A stretch of 64,000 nucleotides of DNA from Sandaracinobacteroides hominis (GTDB taxonomy: Bacteria; Pseudomonadota; Alphaproteobacteria; Sphingomonadales; Sphingomonadaceae), in NCBI RefSeq assembly GCF_016464365.1, contig NZ_JADCUC010000001.1:124001-188000 (forward strand), written 5' to 3'. Of this stretch, positions 43,169 through 53,090 are shown one piece after another. Under the pieces are notes generated by a model, which was not told the origin of the DNA, made no database searches, and saw nothing but the letters and a program-made list of their open reading frames with translations. Position numbers and translations under genes: made by a program. Within the stretch, counting starts at the first letter, position 1. Each line of letters starts with the position of its first letter.

Positions 43169-43894
43169 ATGGCGGCATTGGGGATGGCCTTTGCGGCAAT
43201 CGTCTATCTCATCTTTTTTGCGACGTTCCTGTACCTGATTGCCTTTGTGGGGAATTTTCCCGGCATTGCACGCACGGTCGATATCGGGCCGCAGGCGCCG
43301 ACCCTGATAGCGGTGGCGGGCAACCTGGGGCTGATGGCGCTGTTTGGCGTGCAGCACAGCGTGATGGCGCGGCCCGGCTTCAAGGCGCGCTGGACGCGGG
43401 TGGTGCCGCGGCATCTGGAGCGCAGCTTCTATGTGCTGGCGGCCAGCCTGGCGCTGATCCTGCTGTTTTACCTCTGGCGGCCGTTGCCCAATATCATGTG
43501 GCTGGTGACCTGGAAGCCGGTAGCGCTACTGCTGCGGGGGCTGTTCTTCCTGGGGTGGGCGGTGGTGCTGATTTCCACCTTCCTTATCAATCATCTCGAG
43601 CTGTTCGGGCTAAGGCAGGCGTTTGCGCACCTGCGCGGGCACGACATTCCGGCGCCGCAGTTTCGCACGCCATTCTTCTATCGGCATGTGCGGCACCCGA
43701 TCTATCTGGGCTTCCTGCTCGCCTTCTGGTCGACGCCGCTGATGACGATGGGGCACTTCCTGTTTGCAGCGGGCATGTCGGTCTATATCCTGATCGGAAT
43801 CCGCCAGGAGGAGCGCGATCTGGTGAAGCAGTTCGGCGATCAGTATCTGGCCTATCGGCGCAAGGTCGGAAAACTGTTCCCCGGGGTGCACTGA
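43169..43894 (+). CDS. MddA-like methanethiol S-methyltransferase (membrane)
   Basis: A 241-residue integral membrane protein with about five or six membrane segments, of the isoprenylcysteine-carboxyl-methyltransferase superfamily. The parts FGVQHSVMARPGFKARWTRV, ERSFYVLAASLALILLF and the C-terminal VRHPIYLGFLLAFW with EERDLVKQFGDQYLAYRRKV closely follow MddA, which methylates methanethiol to dimethyl sulphide, and the related NnrU group. The exact substrate needs activity data. It stands alone, 52 bases after the O-methyltransferase gene. Confidence 0.8.
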   Translation: MAALGMAFAAIVYLIFFATFLYLIAFVGNFPGIARTVDIGPQAPTLIAVAGNLGLMALFGVQHSVMARPGFKARWTRVVPRHLERSFYVLAASLALILLFYLWRPLPNIMWLVTWKPVALLLRGLFFLGWAVVLISTFLINHLELFGLRQAFAHLRGHDIPAPQFRTPFFYRHVRHPIYLGFLLAFWSTPLMTMGHFLFAAGMSVYILIGIRQEERDLVKQFGDQYLAYRRKVGKLFPGVH

Positions 43895-43934
43895 GGCTTG
43901 CCAGTGGGGCCGCTCTGCCCGCATGGAGGGGGGC

Positions 43935-44630
43935 ATGAGCGACGGTGACGAACTGAAGGATGAAGGTTTCCGCGAGCTGTTCGGCGAGGATAGCCGTCCG
44001 CCGTGCCAGCTGTATCTGATCTCCCCGCCGATGTTCGAGCTGGCGCTACACGCGCAAGCGTTGAAGCGGGCGCTGGCGGCGGGCGGGGCGATCGCCGCCT
44101 ATCAGCTGCGGCTGAAGATCGTCGATGACGGCGAGATCCTGCGCGCTGCCGAGGCGCTGATGCCGATCTGCGCGGATGCCGATGTGGCCTTTATCCTGAA
44201 TGATCGAATGGATCTGGCGAAGCGGTGTGGCGCCGATGGCGTGCATCTGGGGCAGGGCGATGGCTCTGCCGTGGAGGCGCGGGCACTGTTGGGGAAGGAG
44301 GCGCAGATCGGCGTCACCTGCCATGCGAGCCGGCATCTGGCGATGGAGGCCGGGGAGGCCGGGGCGAACTATGTGGCCTTCGGTTCCTTTTTCCCGACCG
44401 AGACGAAGGTGGTGGAGCATATCGCCGACCCGGCGATCCTCAGCTGGTGGACGGCGCTGAGCCCCATTCCGTGCGTGGCGATCGGCGGGATCACGCCCGG
44501 CAACTGCCGGCCGCTGGTGGAAGCGGGGGCGGATTTCTTGGCGACATCCGGCGCGGTCTGGGGAGGTGATCCCGAGGCCAATGTTCGCGCCTTTGCGGAG
44601 GCGATGGCAGGACGCCAGGACGCGCCTTAG
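43935..44630 (+). CDS. thiE: Thiamine phosphate synthase
   Basis: Joins hydroxymethylpyrimidine diphosphate and thiazole phosphate to thiamine phosphate. The 231-residue TIM barrel has AYQLRLKIVDD in place of the usual QLREK, FILNDRMDLAKRCGADGVHL, GQGD, IGVTCHASRH, VAFGSFFPTETK and CVAIGGITPGNC. The second of two ATGs (43935) was chosen because GAGGGGGG lies directly before it. No TPP riboswitch or other thiamine genes are adjacent. Its stop overlaps that of the small gene on the opposite strand by four bases. Confidence 0.88.
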   Translation: MSDGDELKDEGFRELFGEDSRPPCQLYLISPPMFELALHAQALKRALAAGGAIAAYQLRLKIVDDGEILRAAEALMPICADADVAFILNDRMDLAKRCGADGVHLGQGDGSAVEARALLGKEAQIGVTCHASRHLAMEAGEAGANYVAFGSFFPTETKVVEHIADPAILSWWTALSPIPCVAIGGITPGNCRPLVEAGADFLATSGAVWGGDPEANVRAFAEAMAGRQDAP

Positions 44631-44881
44631 CTGTCGGGCGGGCCGAAGGGTTCGATCTTCGGGTCTGCGAAAATGCCTTCCGCGCCGCCCTGGCCGAGCT
44701 TTTCGGCTGCGCCTGCTTCGGACTTGTCGAGCTTGACGGCATACAGGCTGGCGGCGAGGTCCACCGCGACCACGCCATAGTCGGCATCGAGTTTCGCGGC
44801 CGGGACGCCGAGCTTCCGGGCAGCGGCGGCGAGGCTGGCGGATCCGGCCAGATGGATTTGCACGAGAACCGAATCCGCCAT
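44627..44881 (-). CDS. Small protein resembling the prodomain of the neighbouring subtilase
   Basis: An 84-residue acidic protein without a signal peptide. Its C-terminal part shares a pattern with the N-terminal domain of the subtilisin-like protease encoded 12 bases upstream: AEKL at 59-62 and GIFADPKIEP at 69-78 here, AEKL at 108-111 and [10 protein letters not shown] at 119-128 in the protease. Inhibitor I9-type prodomains end with a similar beta strand that enters the active site, so it may be a stand-alone inhibitor or folding partner. This is my inference; the family is otherwise unknown to me. Confidence 0.65.
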   Translation of the reverse strand: MADSVLVQIHLAGSASLAAAARKLGVPAAKLDADYGVVAVDLAASLYAVKLDKSEAGAAEKLGQGGAEGIFADPKIEPFGPPDS

Positions 44882-44893
44882 TTCCGTGGGTCC

Positions 44894-46576
44894 TTATCCG
44901 CTGCAGTTGCATCCACCGGGTTTGGCCGGTGGGCCGGCCGGGGTATGACCCTCTGCCTTGGCGTCGGCATAGCCCAGCTCCCACATGCGGGCCAGCAGAG
45001 CTTCGAGATCGGGGGTATCTGCCGCTGCCTGTTCTGCTTCGAATCCGGGGCGCGGGAAGGGGATCGGGACCGGGGGCAGCTGCAGTTTGCAGAGCTGCGG
45101 ATAGCGGCGGCAGAAGTCGATGGGTACGGGTCGCGGCTTGCAGAGATCCGGGAAGCGGTCGCAGATGTTGATGATCGGCTTGATGACGGGCGGCACGACG
45201 CGATCGACAATGCCGCAGCCGTTCACAACTCCGAAGCCATGGTCGAAATCGAAGCCGGCGCTGCCGAGATCCTCGGCTGTGGAGCGCACCAGTTCGCGGA
45301 TGGCGTGCGGGCTGACCGCCGGGTTGCCAGGCTGGTGCGGCTTGCGGCTTCGGATGGCGGCGACGAGGCCGGCGACGACCGGGCAGGCGGCCGAGGTGCC
45401 GCCGTCTGCGGCATAGACGCCGGAGCCCGAGAAATGGGTGAAGCCACAGATGTCGGGCTTGTTGCGGCTGAGACGGCCGGGACCCTGACTGGAGTAGCCG
45501 ACACGGACTTTGCCGGTGTCGACGCCGGCGACGCAGAGGACGGCGCTGTGCCCGTTGGCGCCATAGATGGCGTTGGCGGTGACGCCCTGGCAGCGGCCGT
45601 CGGGGCAGTTGGCGCCGCAATTGCCTGCCGCGAATAGGATGTCGGCACCGAGCGCCTCCAGCGCTGCTACCGAGCGGTTAAACGGGTGATTGGGGTTGTC
45701 GGAATAATTTCCGGGGTTGCCGACCGGGAAATCCCAGCTGGGATGGAACATGCCCCAGCTGTTGTTGACCACGAGCGAGCGGGCCTCTCCGGGGCGGGTG
45801 GGCGCCATCATGATGGTCTGCAGATGCGCGTAGGCGCGCACGGCGTCCGACAGGAAGCCGCCGAAGCCGCCGCCGACCGTCGAGCGGAGAAGCTGGATAT
45901 CGAGGAGCGTCGCGCGGGGTGCTGCGATCAGCGCGTCGTAGGCGCACATGGTGCCATGGCCTACCGGCGCGTCGAACGGCGTCATCCCGGCACCGGGCAC
46001 CCAGCTGCGACCCGAATCCATCGAGGGAGTGAGCCCACGCGAAGCGAGATGCGCCCGGTTGATGCCCGTATCGACGATGGCGAGCAGCACGCCGGAGCCG
46101 TCCATGCCGTTGGAATGGAGGCGTGGCGTGCACAGCAGACGGGCGATGTCCGCCGTATTGCCCTGCGGACCGCTGCCCGGGCAGATGATGCAGGGCTCGA
46201 TCGGGATATCGGCATAGACACCGACCACGCGCGGCTCTGCCATCAGCTTCTCGGCGACCTTTTCATCGCCATGCGCCACCGTGACGAGGGTGCGGTCCTC
46301 GGGCGCAAAACTGGCTTCGAATCGGCGCGAATTGTCGAAATCGGAGGCCATGGGATCCTGCGCGGATACAGACGGCAGCAGAACCGGATCGAAATCTGCG
46401 ACCGGCTCCGCGCCGGCGCGTTGCAGCAGGCCGGCGATGCTGTCGGTCATGCCGGCTTCCATGCTGAGGGCTTCGCCGCGCGACTGCGGTGTGGCTTTCA
46501 GCTCTACGATCAGGCGGCGGACACCTTCGCCGGTTGCGGGTGGATTCTGAGAGGTCTTGCGCGTTGATTTTGCCAT
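44894..46576 (-). CDS. Subtilisin-like serine protease (S8 family)
   Basis: A 560-residue S8 protease. The catalytic triad is Asp169 in [10 protein letters not shown], His207 in VGHGTMCA and Ser395 in [13 protein letters not shown], with the oxyanion Asn319 in [10 protein letters not shown]. An N-terminal I9-like domain (about 20-128) precedes it. No signal peptide is visible, so it may stay inside or leave by another route. After the catalytic domain comes a Cys- and Pro-rich stretch ([28 protein letters not shown]), then an acidic helix and the end PGGCNCSG. The start at 46576 follows GGGGAGACCGCC; the frame is open further upstream but overlaps the efp promoter region. A strong leader hairpin is present. 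Confidence 0.85.
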   Translation of the reverse strand: MAKSTRKTSQNPPATGEGVRRLIVELKATPQSRGEALSMEAGMTDSIAGLLQRAGAEPVADFDPVLLPSVSAQDPMASDFDNSRRFEASFAPEDRTLVTVAHGDEKVAEKLMAEPRVVGVYADIPIEPCIICPGSGPQGNTADIARLLCTPRLHSNGMDGSGVLLAIVDTGINRAHLASRGLTPSMDSGRSWVPGAGMTPFDAPVGHGTMCAYDALIAAPRATLLDIQLLRSTVGGGFGGFLSDAVRAYAHLQTIMMAPTRPGEARSLVVNNSWGMFHPSWDFPVGNPGNYSDNPNHPFNRSVAALEALGADILFAAGNCGANCPDGRCQGVTANAIYGANGHSAVLCVAGVDTGKVRVGYSSQGPGRLSRNKPDICGFTHFSGSGVYAADGGTSAACPVVAGLVAAIRSRKPHQPGNPAVSPHAIRELVRSTAEDLGSAGFDFDHGFGVVNGCGIVDRVVPPVIKPIINICDRFPDLCKPRPVPIDFCRRYPQLCKLQLPPVPIPFPRPGFEAEQAAADTPDLEALLARMWELGYADAKAEGHTPAGPPAKPGGCNCSG

Positions 46577-46597
46577 GGCGGTCTCCCCTGCGGTTGG

Positions 46598-46630
46598 GGC
46601 GGGCGCTGCCTTTGCTGTGCAGCGCCCGCC
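46598..46630 (-). promoter_or_regulatory. Leader hairpin upstream of the subtilase gene
   Basis: GGCGGGCGCTGC and GCAGCGCCCGCC form a perfect 12-pair stem with a nine-base loop, 22 to 54 bases before the subtilase start codon. It has no T-run on the minus strand. It may affect mRNA stability or translation, or end an opposite transcript. Confidence 0.45.
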
Positions 46631-46850
46631 GCTTCGCCCTGTTGGGTGCGGCGCGTGCCCGGCAGCCCTCCATCCGGGTCGTTCAGTCTTCGCGGGGAAG
46701 GCCGGACAACAAGCTGCGCCTCGACCAAAGCCAATAGCGCAAGGTCGGACGGCGGGCTTGGACGAAAGCGACCATAAGGCGGCTCGGTTGCGCGCGGCGT
46801 GTGCGACGTCTAAGGGGCCGCATTCAGTTTCATCCCACAGGTGTATTTCC

Positions 46851-47414
46851 ATGAAGATCAGCGGCGTGGACATTCGTCCCGGCAACATCATCGAATATGA
46901 AGGCGGAATCTGGCGTGCGGTGAAGACGCAGCATACCCAGCCCGGCAAGGGCGGCGCCTATATGCAGGTAGAGCTGAAGAACCTGATCGATGGCCGCAAG
47001 ACCAACATCCGTTTCCGTTCAGCCGAAGTCGTCGAGCGCGTGCGGCTGGACACCAAGGACTTCCAGTATCTCTATGCCGAGGACGACAACCTCGTGTTCA
47101 TGGACAAGGATAGCTATGAGCAGGTGACGCTGCCGCGCGACCTGCTGGGCGATGCTGCGGCCTTCCTGACGGACGGCATGGACGTGACCATGGAGCTTTA
47201 TGACGAGCGCCCCATTTCCGTGCAGCTGCCCGACCAGGTGGAAGCGCTGATCGTGGAAGCCGACGCGGTGGTGAAGGGGCAGACCGCCTCTTCGAGCTAC
47301 AAGCCGGCGGTGCTGGAAAATGGCGTGCGCGTGATGGTGCCGCCGCATATCGGCGCCGGCACGCGGATTGTCGTGGACGTGTACGAACAGGCTTATGTGC
47401 GGCGGGCCGACTAA
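46851..47414 (+). CDS. efp: Elongation factor P
   Basis: Relieves ribosome stalling at polyproline stretches. The 187-residue protein has the three-domain EF-P layout: domain I with [20 protein letters not shown] and the loop PGKGGAY, whose Lys is the equivalent of the modified residue; domain II with [19 protein letters not shown]; domain III ending [18 protein letters not shown]. Proline-rich TonB linkers and the subtilase tail in this window are typical clients. ATG 46851 matches the family start. The stop abuts the next gene directly. Confidence 0.96.
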   Translation: MKISGVDIRPGNIIEYEGGIWRAVKTQHTQPGKGGAYMQVELKNLIDGRKTNIRFRSAEVVERVRLDTKDFQYLYAEDDNLVFMDKDSYEQVTLPRDLLGDAAAFLTDGMDVTMELYDERPISVQLPDQVEALIVEADAVVKGQTASSSYKPAVLENGVRVMVPPHIGAGTRIVVDVYEQAYVRRAD

Positions 47415-48212
47415 GTGAGCCAATCCGCCATCATCACCGTGATGGAGCGCGCCTGCCGCAAGGCGGCTCCGAAGCTGCGCCGGGATTTCGGCGAGGTGAG
47501 CCAGCTGCAGGTCTCCAAGAAGGGGCCGGCGGACTTCGTGAGCCAGGCCGACAATGCCTGCGAACGCACGCTGCTGGAGGAGCTGCAGCGGGCGCGTCCC
47601 GGCTGGGGTTTCCTGCTGGAAGAGGGCGGCGAGATTGCCGGCGAGGAAGAGAATTCCCCGCGCTTCATCATCGATCCGCTGGATGGCACCTCGAACTTCC
47701 TGCACGGCATCCCGCACTTCGCGATTTCGATCGGCGTCGAGCATCTGGGGACGATTGTGGCCGGCATCGTCTATCAGCCGATGACGGACGAGAGCTTCTG
47801 GGCGGAGCGGGGGCGCGGGGCGTGGCTGCAGAATGCGCGCCTGCGCGTTTCGGGCCGCCGCGAGCTGGACGAGTCGCTGCTGGCGACGGGCATTCCCTAC
47901 AAGGGACATGGCGATCAGCGGCAGTTCGAGTCGATCCTGCAGAAGGTCATTCCGGAAGTGGCCGGCGTGCGTCGTTTCGGGGCTGCGAGCCTGGATCTTG
48001 CGTGGGTGGCTGCCGGGCGTTTCGACGGCTTTTGGGAGCAGGGGCTGCAACCGTGGGATGTGGCTGCCGGCATGCTGCTGGTGAAGGAAGCCGGTGGTTT
48101 TGTTTCCGACTTCCGTGGTGGTGAACGGATGGTGGAACGGCGCGAAATACTTGCCGCGAACGATCAGATCCATTCGAAGTTGCACAAGCTGGTGGGCGCG
48201 GCGCTTCGATAA
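47415..48212 (+). CDS. suhB: Inositol-monophosphatase family protein
   Basis: A 265-residue Mg2+-dependent phosphatase. Metal-binding motifs are LLEEGGEIAGEE, IIDPLDGTSNFLHG and QPWDVAAGMLLVKEAGG. Such proteins dephosphorylate inositol phosphates and, as SuhB, also act with NusA/B in rRNA antitermination. GTG 47415 follows the efp stop without a gap, so the two genes are coupled. The 126 bases after it probably contain the nuo promoter. Confidence 0.92.
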   Translation: MSQSAIITVMERACRKAAPKLRRDFGEVSQLQVSKKGPADFVSQADNACERTLLEELQRARPGWGFLLEEGGEIAGEEENSPRFIIDPLDGTSNFLHGIPHFAISIGVEHLGTIVAGIVYQPMTDESFWAERGRGAWLQNARLRVSGRRELDESLLATGIPYKGHGDQRQFESILQKVIPEVAGVRRFGAASLDLAWVAAGRFDGFWEQGLQPWDVAAGMLLVKEAGGFVSDFRGGERMVERREILAANDQIHSKLHKLVGAALR

Positions 48213-48338
48213 CGCTTCGCAATAGCGTCAAAGCCTTGAGAAACTGACAAGATCGCAGTGCTGCCATGCAGCAAATGCGGGTAATTTGGCCCTTTCAGAG
48301 GCTTGCCGCGACGCTGCCAACTGCCTAGAGACACGCCC

Positions 48339-48734
48339 ATGCCAGACGTTACCGCCATCGGTCGGGAGTATCTCCCGATCCTGCTGTTCTTCGGGATTGC
48401 CATCGTGCTGGCGGTGGTGTTCGCGGGGCTGCCCATTCTCCTTTCGAACGTGATAGGGACATCGAAGCCCTATGCCGACAAGCTGACCGAGTATGAGAGC
48501 GGCTTTCCCGCCTTCTCCTCGGCGCGGGGTCAGTTCGACGTGCGCTTCTATCTGGTGTCGATCCTGTTCATCATCTTCGACCTCGAAGTCGCCTTCCTGT
48601 TCCCATGGGCCGTCAGCCTGAAGCATATGGGCGCGGATCTGGTGTTTGCCTGGGCCTCGATGATGCTCTTCCTTGGCATCCTTACCATCGGCTTCATCTA
48701 TGAGTGGAAGAAGGGGGCGTTGGACTGGGAATGA
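48339..48734 (+). CDS. nuoA: NADH-quinone oxidoreductase subunit A
   Basis: First gene of the complex I operon. The 131-residue subunit has three membrane helices and the conserved loop [12 protein letters not shown] with the Cys-to-Ser change often seen in this position of other lineages, then [21 protein letters not shown], the family signature. It lies in the hinge between the peripheral and membrane arms. ATG 48339 gives [15 protein letters not shown]; an upstream in-frame codon would add 12 poor residues. The 126-base gap after suhB is the only sizeable gap before the operon. Confidence 0.95.
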   Translation: MPDVTAIGREYLPILLFFGIAIVLAVVFAGLPILLSNVIGTSKPYADKLTEYESGFPAFSSARGQFDVRFYLVSILFIIFDLEVAFLFPWAVSLKHMGADLVFAWASMMLFLGILTIGFIYEWKKGALDWE

Positions 48735-49285
48735 GCACGACCGCCCTTATCAACGCTGACGGCACACAGATGTCGCGCGATCTCGCTACGCAGGACGCGT
48801 TCTTCGCCGATGTCGGCTCCGAGCTATCGAACAAGGGCTTCCTTGTGACGAGCCTGGAGGATCTGACCACCTGGGCGCGCACCGGTTCGCTGTGGTGGAT
48901 GACGTTCGGGCTTGCCTGCTGCGCCGTCGAGATGATGCATGCGTCCATGCCGGATTATGACATGGAGCGCTTTGGTGCGGCGCCGCGCGCCAGCCCGCGT
49001 CAGTCGGACGTGATGATCGTCGCCGGTACGCTCTGCAACAAGATGGCGCCTGCCTTGCGCCGGGTGTACGATCAGATGCCGGAACCGCGCTATGTGATCA
49101 GTATGGGCAGCTGCGCCAATGGCGGAGGCTATTATCACTATAGCTATTCCGTGGTGCGCGGCTGCGACCGCATCGTGCCTGTCGATATCTATGTGCCGGG
49201 CTGCCCGCCGACCGCGGAAGCGCTGGTCTATGGTGTGATGGCCTTGCAGCGGAAAATACGCCGCAACGCGAGCTTTGAGCGCTGA
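48731..49285 (+). CDS. nuoB: NADH-quinone oxidoreductase subunit B
   Basis: Carries the terminal iron-sulfur cluster N2 that passes electrons to quinone. The 184-residue protein has the paired cysteines in [11 protein letters not shown], the third in [11 protein letters not shown] and the fourth in [13 protein letters not shown] overlaps the nuoA stop (ATGA). An internal ATG (MSRDLATQ) would also give a plausible shorter protein. Confidence 0.96.
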   Translation: MSTTALINADGTQMSRDLATQDAFFADVGSELSNKGFLVTSLEDLTTWARTGSLWWMTFGLACCAVEMMHASMPDYDMERFGAAPRASPRQSDVMIVAGTLCNKMAPALRRVYDQMPEPRYVISMGSCANGGGYYHYSYSVVRGCDRIVPVDIYVPGCPPTAEALVYGVMALQRKIRRNASFER

Positions 49286-49286
49286 G

Positions 49287-49946
49287 ATGTCGCATCTTCC
49301 CCAGATCCCCGGCAACGAAGGCGTCGCCGAGCGCGCCATGGCGGTGCTTGGCGAGCATGTGATCGACGCGGCCGAGGCCGTTGGCGAGCTGACGTTGCTG
49401 GTCCGGCGCGAGAGCCTGGCGGTGGTGCTGCAGATCCTGCGCGATACGGCCGATCTGGCCTATGACCAGATGCTGGACATTGCCGGTGCGGACTATCCCG
49501 AGCGTTCTGAGCGGTTCGACGTGAACTATCATCTGCTGTCGCTCCGGCATAACCGGCGGCTGCGGGTGAAGGTGGCGACCGACGAGGTGGCGCCGATCCC
49601 GTCGATCGTGTCGCTGTTCCCGAATGCCGGATGGCTGGAGCGGGAAGTGTGGGATTGCTACGGCGTCTATTTCGAGGGCAACCCCGATCTGCGCCGGATC
49701 CTCACCGACTATGGCTTTGAAGGGCACCCGTTCCGCAAGGACTTCCCGCTGACAGGGCATGTGGAGCTGCACTATTCCGAGGAGCAGCAGCGCGTTGTCT
49801 ATGCGCCGGTGAAGCTGAAGCAGGATTTCCGCAACTTCGACTTCCTGAGCCCGTGGGAAGGGCAGTGGAAGCTGCCCGGAGATGAGAAAGCGTCGGAGCC
49901 GGATGGCGACCAAATGAAAAAGCCGGGCGGGGAGGGCGCGAAATGA
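49287..49946 (+). CDS. nuoC: NADH-quinone oxidoreductase subunit C
   Basis: The 219-residue 30-kDa-type subunit of the hydrophilic arm. Motifs: [40 protein letters not shown] and the signature [20 protein letters not shown] followed by [20 protein letters not shown]. Its polar tail ([18 protein letters not shown]) is loosely conserved. It is separate from nuoD, unlike the fused NuoCD of enterobacteria. ATG 49287 lies one base after the nuoB stop. Confidence 0.95.
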   Translation: MSHLPQIPGNEGVAERAMAVLGEHVIDAAEAVGELTLLVRRESLAVVLQILRDTADLAYDQMLDIAGADYPERSERFDVNYHLLSLRHNRRLRVKVATDEVAPIPSIVSLFPNAGWLEREVWDCYGVYFEGNPDLRRILTDYGFEGHPFRKDFPLTGHVELHYSEEQQRVVYAPVKLKQDFRNFDFLSPWEGQWKLPGDEKASEPDGDQMKKPGGEGAK

Positions 49947-51190
49947 GCGAAGTCCAGACCGCGGAAGTGTTGGAAGGTCAACTGATCGACCCGACGCTGG
50001 TTTCGGCCGACACCAGCATCCAGAACTACATGATCAACTTCGGGCCTCAGCACCCGGCTGCACACGGCGTGCTGCGGCTGGTGATGGAGCTGGACGGCGA
50101 GCTGATCGAGCGCTGCGATCCGCACATCGGGCTGCTGCATCGCGGCACCGAGAAGCTGATCGAATACAAGACCTACCTCCAGGCGCTGCCCTATATGGAC
50201 CGCCTGGATTATTGCAGCCCGATGTCGATGGAGCACAGCTATGTGTTGGCCATCGAGAAGCTGCTGGGCGTGGATGTGCCGATGCGGGCGCAGCTGATCC
50301 GCGTGCTGTGGGCCGAGCTGATGCGGGTTTCGAACCACATCATGAACGTCGGCGCGCATGTGATGGACGTGGGTGGGCTGACGCCGATCATCTGGCTGTT
50401 TGCCGAGCGCGAGGCGATCTATCGCTTCTCCGAACGGGTTTCCGGCGCGCGCATGCACGCCGCCTATTTCCGCCCCGGCGGCGTCCATCAGGATCTGCCG
50501 GCGGGCCTCGCCGAAGATATCCGGACCTGGGCCGAAGCCTTCCCGAAGGTAATCGATGAAGTGCAGGCGCTGGCCGGCGACAACCGCATCTTCAAGCAGC
50601 GGAACGTCGATATCGGCGTGATTTCGGCGAAGGAAGCGATTGCCTGGGGCTTTACCGGGCCTTGCCTGCGGGGGTCGGGCATCGCCTGGGATCTGCGCAA
50701 GTCGCAGCCCTATGAATGCTATGCCGACCTGGAATTCGAAGTGCCTGTGGGCAACAACGGCGACTGCTATGATCGCTGGATGGTGCGCATGGAGGAAATG
50801 CGCCAGTCGATAAAGCTGATCATCCAGTGCCTGAACAGGTTGGCGCATTGCGAGGGCGAGCCGGTCTCGACGCTGGACCGCAAGGTGGCGCCGCCGAAGC
50901 GGGGCGAGATGAAGCGCTCGATGGAAGCGCTGATCCACCACTTCAAGCTCTATACCGAGGGCTTCAAGGTGCCGCCGGGCGAAGTCTATGTGGCGACCGA
51001 AAGCCCCAAGGGGGAATTCGGCATCTATCTGGTGAGCGACGGCACCAACAAGCCCTATCGCTGCCATATCCGGGCGACCGGCATGACCCATCTGCAGGCG
51101 ATGGACTATCTGCTGAAGGGCCATATGCTGGCCGATGCGCCTGCCGTGCTGGGTTCGCTGGATATCGTGTTTGGCGAGGTTGACCGGTGA
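49943..51190 (+). CDS. nuoD: NADH-quinone oxidoreductase subunit D
   Basis: The 415-residue 49-kDa subunit forms the quinone site with NuoB. It contains [20 protein letters not shown] with the quinone-contacting His residues, [25 protein letters not shown] and DIVFGEVDR at the C-terminus. The first 25 residues are variable. ATG overlaps the nuoC stop. Confidence 0.97.
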   Translation: MSEVQTAEVLEGQLIDPTLVSADTSIQNYMINFGPQHPAAHGVLRLVMELDGELIERCDPHIGLLHRGTEKLIEYKTYLQALPYMDRLDYCSPMSMEHSYVLAIEKLLGVDVPMRAQLIRVLWAELMRVSNHIMNVGAHVMDVGGLTPIIWLFAEREAIYRFSERVSGARMHAAYFRPGGVHQDLPAGLAEDIRTWAEAFPKVIDEVQALAGDNRIFKQRNVDIGVISAKEAIAWGFTGPCLRGSGIAWDLRKSQPYECYADLEFEVPVGNNGDCYDRWMVRMEEMRQSIKLIIQCLNRLAHCEGEPVSTLDRKVAPPKRGEMKRSMEALIHHFKLYTEGFKVPPGEVYVATESPKGEFGIYLVSDGTNKPYRCHIRATGMTHLQAMDYLLKGHMLADAPAVLGSLDIVFGEVDR

Positions 51191-51780
51191 GCGACTACAG
51201 CGATTTCAAATGGACCGACGCGAATGTCGCCGAGGCGGAGCGTATCATCGGGCGCTATCCGAAGGGGCGTGAAGCCTCTGCGATCATGCCGTTGCTGTGG
51301 CTGGCGCAGTATCAGATGCGCGACATGACGGGCGTGGCCTGGCTGCCGCTGCCGGTGATCGAGTTCGTCGCCGCGCAGATCGGCATGCCGAAGATCCGCG
51401 CGCTGGAAGTTGCGACCTTCTATACGATGTACAATCTGCAGCCGGTCGGCCGCTTCCATGTGCAGGTGTGTGGAACCACGCCCTGCATGCTGCGCGGCAG
51501 CGACGACATCCTGCGCGCCTGCGCCGACAAGGGGCTGAAGAAGGGCGAAGTCACCAACGACGGCCTGTTCACGCTGACCGAGGTGGAATGCCTGGGCGTT
51601 TGTGCCAATGCGCCGATGGTGCAGGTGAACGACGATAATTACGAAGACCTCACCTACGAGAGCATGACCGCCATTCTGGAGGACCTGATCGCCGGCCGCA
51701 CGCCAAAGCCGGGCAGCCAGATCGGCCGGCAGACCAGCTGCCCCGAAGGCGGTCCGACGACGCTGAAAGAGATCGCCTGA
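51187..51780 (+). CDS. nuoE: NADH-quinone oxidoreductase subunit E
   Basis: The 197-residue 24-kDa subunit binds the 2Fe-2S cluster N1a. The cysteines are in [11 protein letters not shown] and [16 protein letters not shown]. The GTG start overlaps the nuoD stop. The C-terminal tail [18 protein letters not shown], longer than in E. coli, is common in Alphaproteobacteria. Confidence 0.95.
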   Translation: MSDYSDFKWTDANVAEAERIIGRYPKGREASAIMPLLWLAQYQMRDMTGVAWLPLPVIEFVAAQIGMPKIRALEVATFYTMYNLQPVGRFHVQVCGTTPCMLRGSDDILRACADKGLKKGEVTNDGLFTLTEVECLGVCANAPMVQVNDDNYEDLTYESMTAILEDLIAGRTPKPGSQIGRQTSCPEGGPTTLKEIA

Positions 51781-53087
51781 TGCTGGCGGACAAAGATAGA
51801 ATTTTCACCAACCTCTATGGCTTCCAGCCGTGGGGCGTTGAGCATGCGATGAAGCGTGGCGACTGGGCGGATACCAAGTCGCTGATGGCCGTTGGGCAGG
51901 ATGCCATCATCCAGCAGGTGAAGGATTCAGGGCTGCGCGGGCGTGGTGGCGCAGGCTTCTCCACCGGGCTCAAGTGGAGCTTCATGCCCAAGGAGCCAAA
52001 GGATGGGCGCCCCAGCTTCCTGGTGGTGAACGCCGACGAATCCGAGCCGGGTTCGTGCAAGGACCGGGAGATCATCCGCAACGATCCGCACAAGCTGATC
52101 GAGGGCGCGCTGATCGCCGGCTATGCGATGCGGGCGCGCGCTGCCTATATCTATATTCGCGGCGAATATATCCGCGAGGCCGAGGTGCTGTTTGCGGCTG
52201 TCGAGGAAGCCTATGCCAAGGGCTTCATCGGCAAGAACGCCTGCGGTTCCGGCTATGACTTCGATGTGTTCGTGCATCGCGGCGGCGGCGCCTATATCTG
52301 CGGCGAAGAAACCGCGATGATCGAGAGCCTAGAGGGCAAGAAGGGCCAGCCGCGGCTGAAGCCGCCTTTCCCGGCAGGCGTCGGCCTCTATGGCTGCCCG
52401 ACGACGGTGAACAATGTCGAGTCCATCGCAGTTGTGCCCACCATCCTGCGGCGCGGGCCGGACTGGTTTGCGGGCATTGGCCGCCCGAACAACCAGGGCA
52501 CCAAGCTGTTCCAGATCAGCGGCCATGTGAACAAGCCGTGCGTGGTGGAAGAGGCGATGAGCCTGCCGTTCCGCGAGCTGATCGACGTGCATTGCGGCGG
52601 CATTCGCGGCGGCTGGGATAACCTGCTGGCGGTGATCCCGGGCGGTTCGTCGGTGCCGCTGGTGCCTGCGCACGAGATCATCGATGCGCCGATGGACTTC
52701 GATGGGCTTCGCGAGCTGAAATCCGGCCTTGGCACGGCAGCGGTGATCGTGATGGACAAGTCCACCGACATTATCCGCGCGATTGCCCGCATCAGCTATT
52801 TCTACAAGCATGAGAGCTGCGGCCAGTGCACGCCGTGCCGCGAAGGCACCGGCTGGATGTGGCGGGTGATGGAGCGCCTCGCGAGCGGCGACGCCGAGCC
52901 CCATGAGATCGACATGCTGCTGGAAGTGACAACACAGGTGGAAGGCCACACGATCTGCGCGCTGGGCGACGCCGCGGCATGGCCGATCCAGGGCCTGATC
53001 CGGCATTTCCGGCCGGAGATTGAAGCGCGCATCGCCAAGCGTCGCGGGTTCGTGAGCGTTCCCGAAATCGCGCAGGCGGCGGAGTAG
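51780..53087 (+). CDS. nuoF: NADH-quinone oxidoreductase subunit F
   Basis: The 435-residue NADH- and FMN-binding subunit, where electrons enter. It shows the NADH/FMN motifs [13 protein letters not shown] and [16 protein letters not shown], and the N3 4Fe-4S cysteines in [15 protein letters not shown] and [13 protein letters not shown]. The start overlaps the nuoE stop by one base. Confidence 0.97.
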   Translation: MLADKDRIFTNLYGFQPWGVEHAMKRGDWADTKSLMAVGQDAIIQQVKDSGLRGRGGAGFSTGLKWSFMPKEPKDGRPSFLVVNADESEPGSCKDREIIRNDPHKLIEGALIAGYAMRARAAYIYIRGEYIREAEVLFAAVEEAYAKGFIGKNACGSGYDFDVFVHRGGGAYICGEETAMIESLEGKKGQPRLKPPFPAGVGLYGCPTTVNNVESIAVVPTILRRGPDWFAGIGRPNNQGTKLFQISGHVNKPCVVEEAMSLPFRELIDVHCGGIRGGWDNLLAVIPGGSSVPLVPAHEIIDAPMDFDGLRELKSGLGTAAVIVMDKSTDIIRAIARISYFYKHESCGQCTPCREGTGWMWRVMERLASGDAEPHEIDMLLEVTTQVEGHTICALGDAAAWPIQGLIRHFRPEIEARIAKRRGFVSVPEIAQAAE

Positions 53088-53090
53088 AGC

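Noticed and set aside
43895-43934. TPP riboswitch before thiE
   Set aside because: The gap is about 40 bases and lacks the conserved CUGAGA and related elements.
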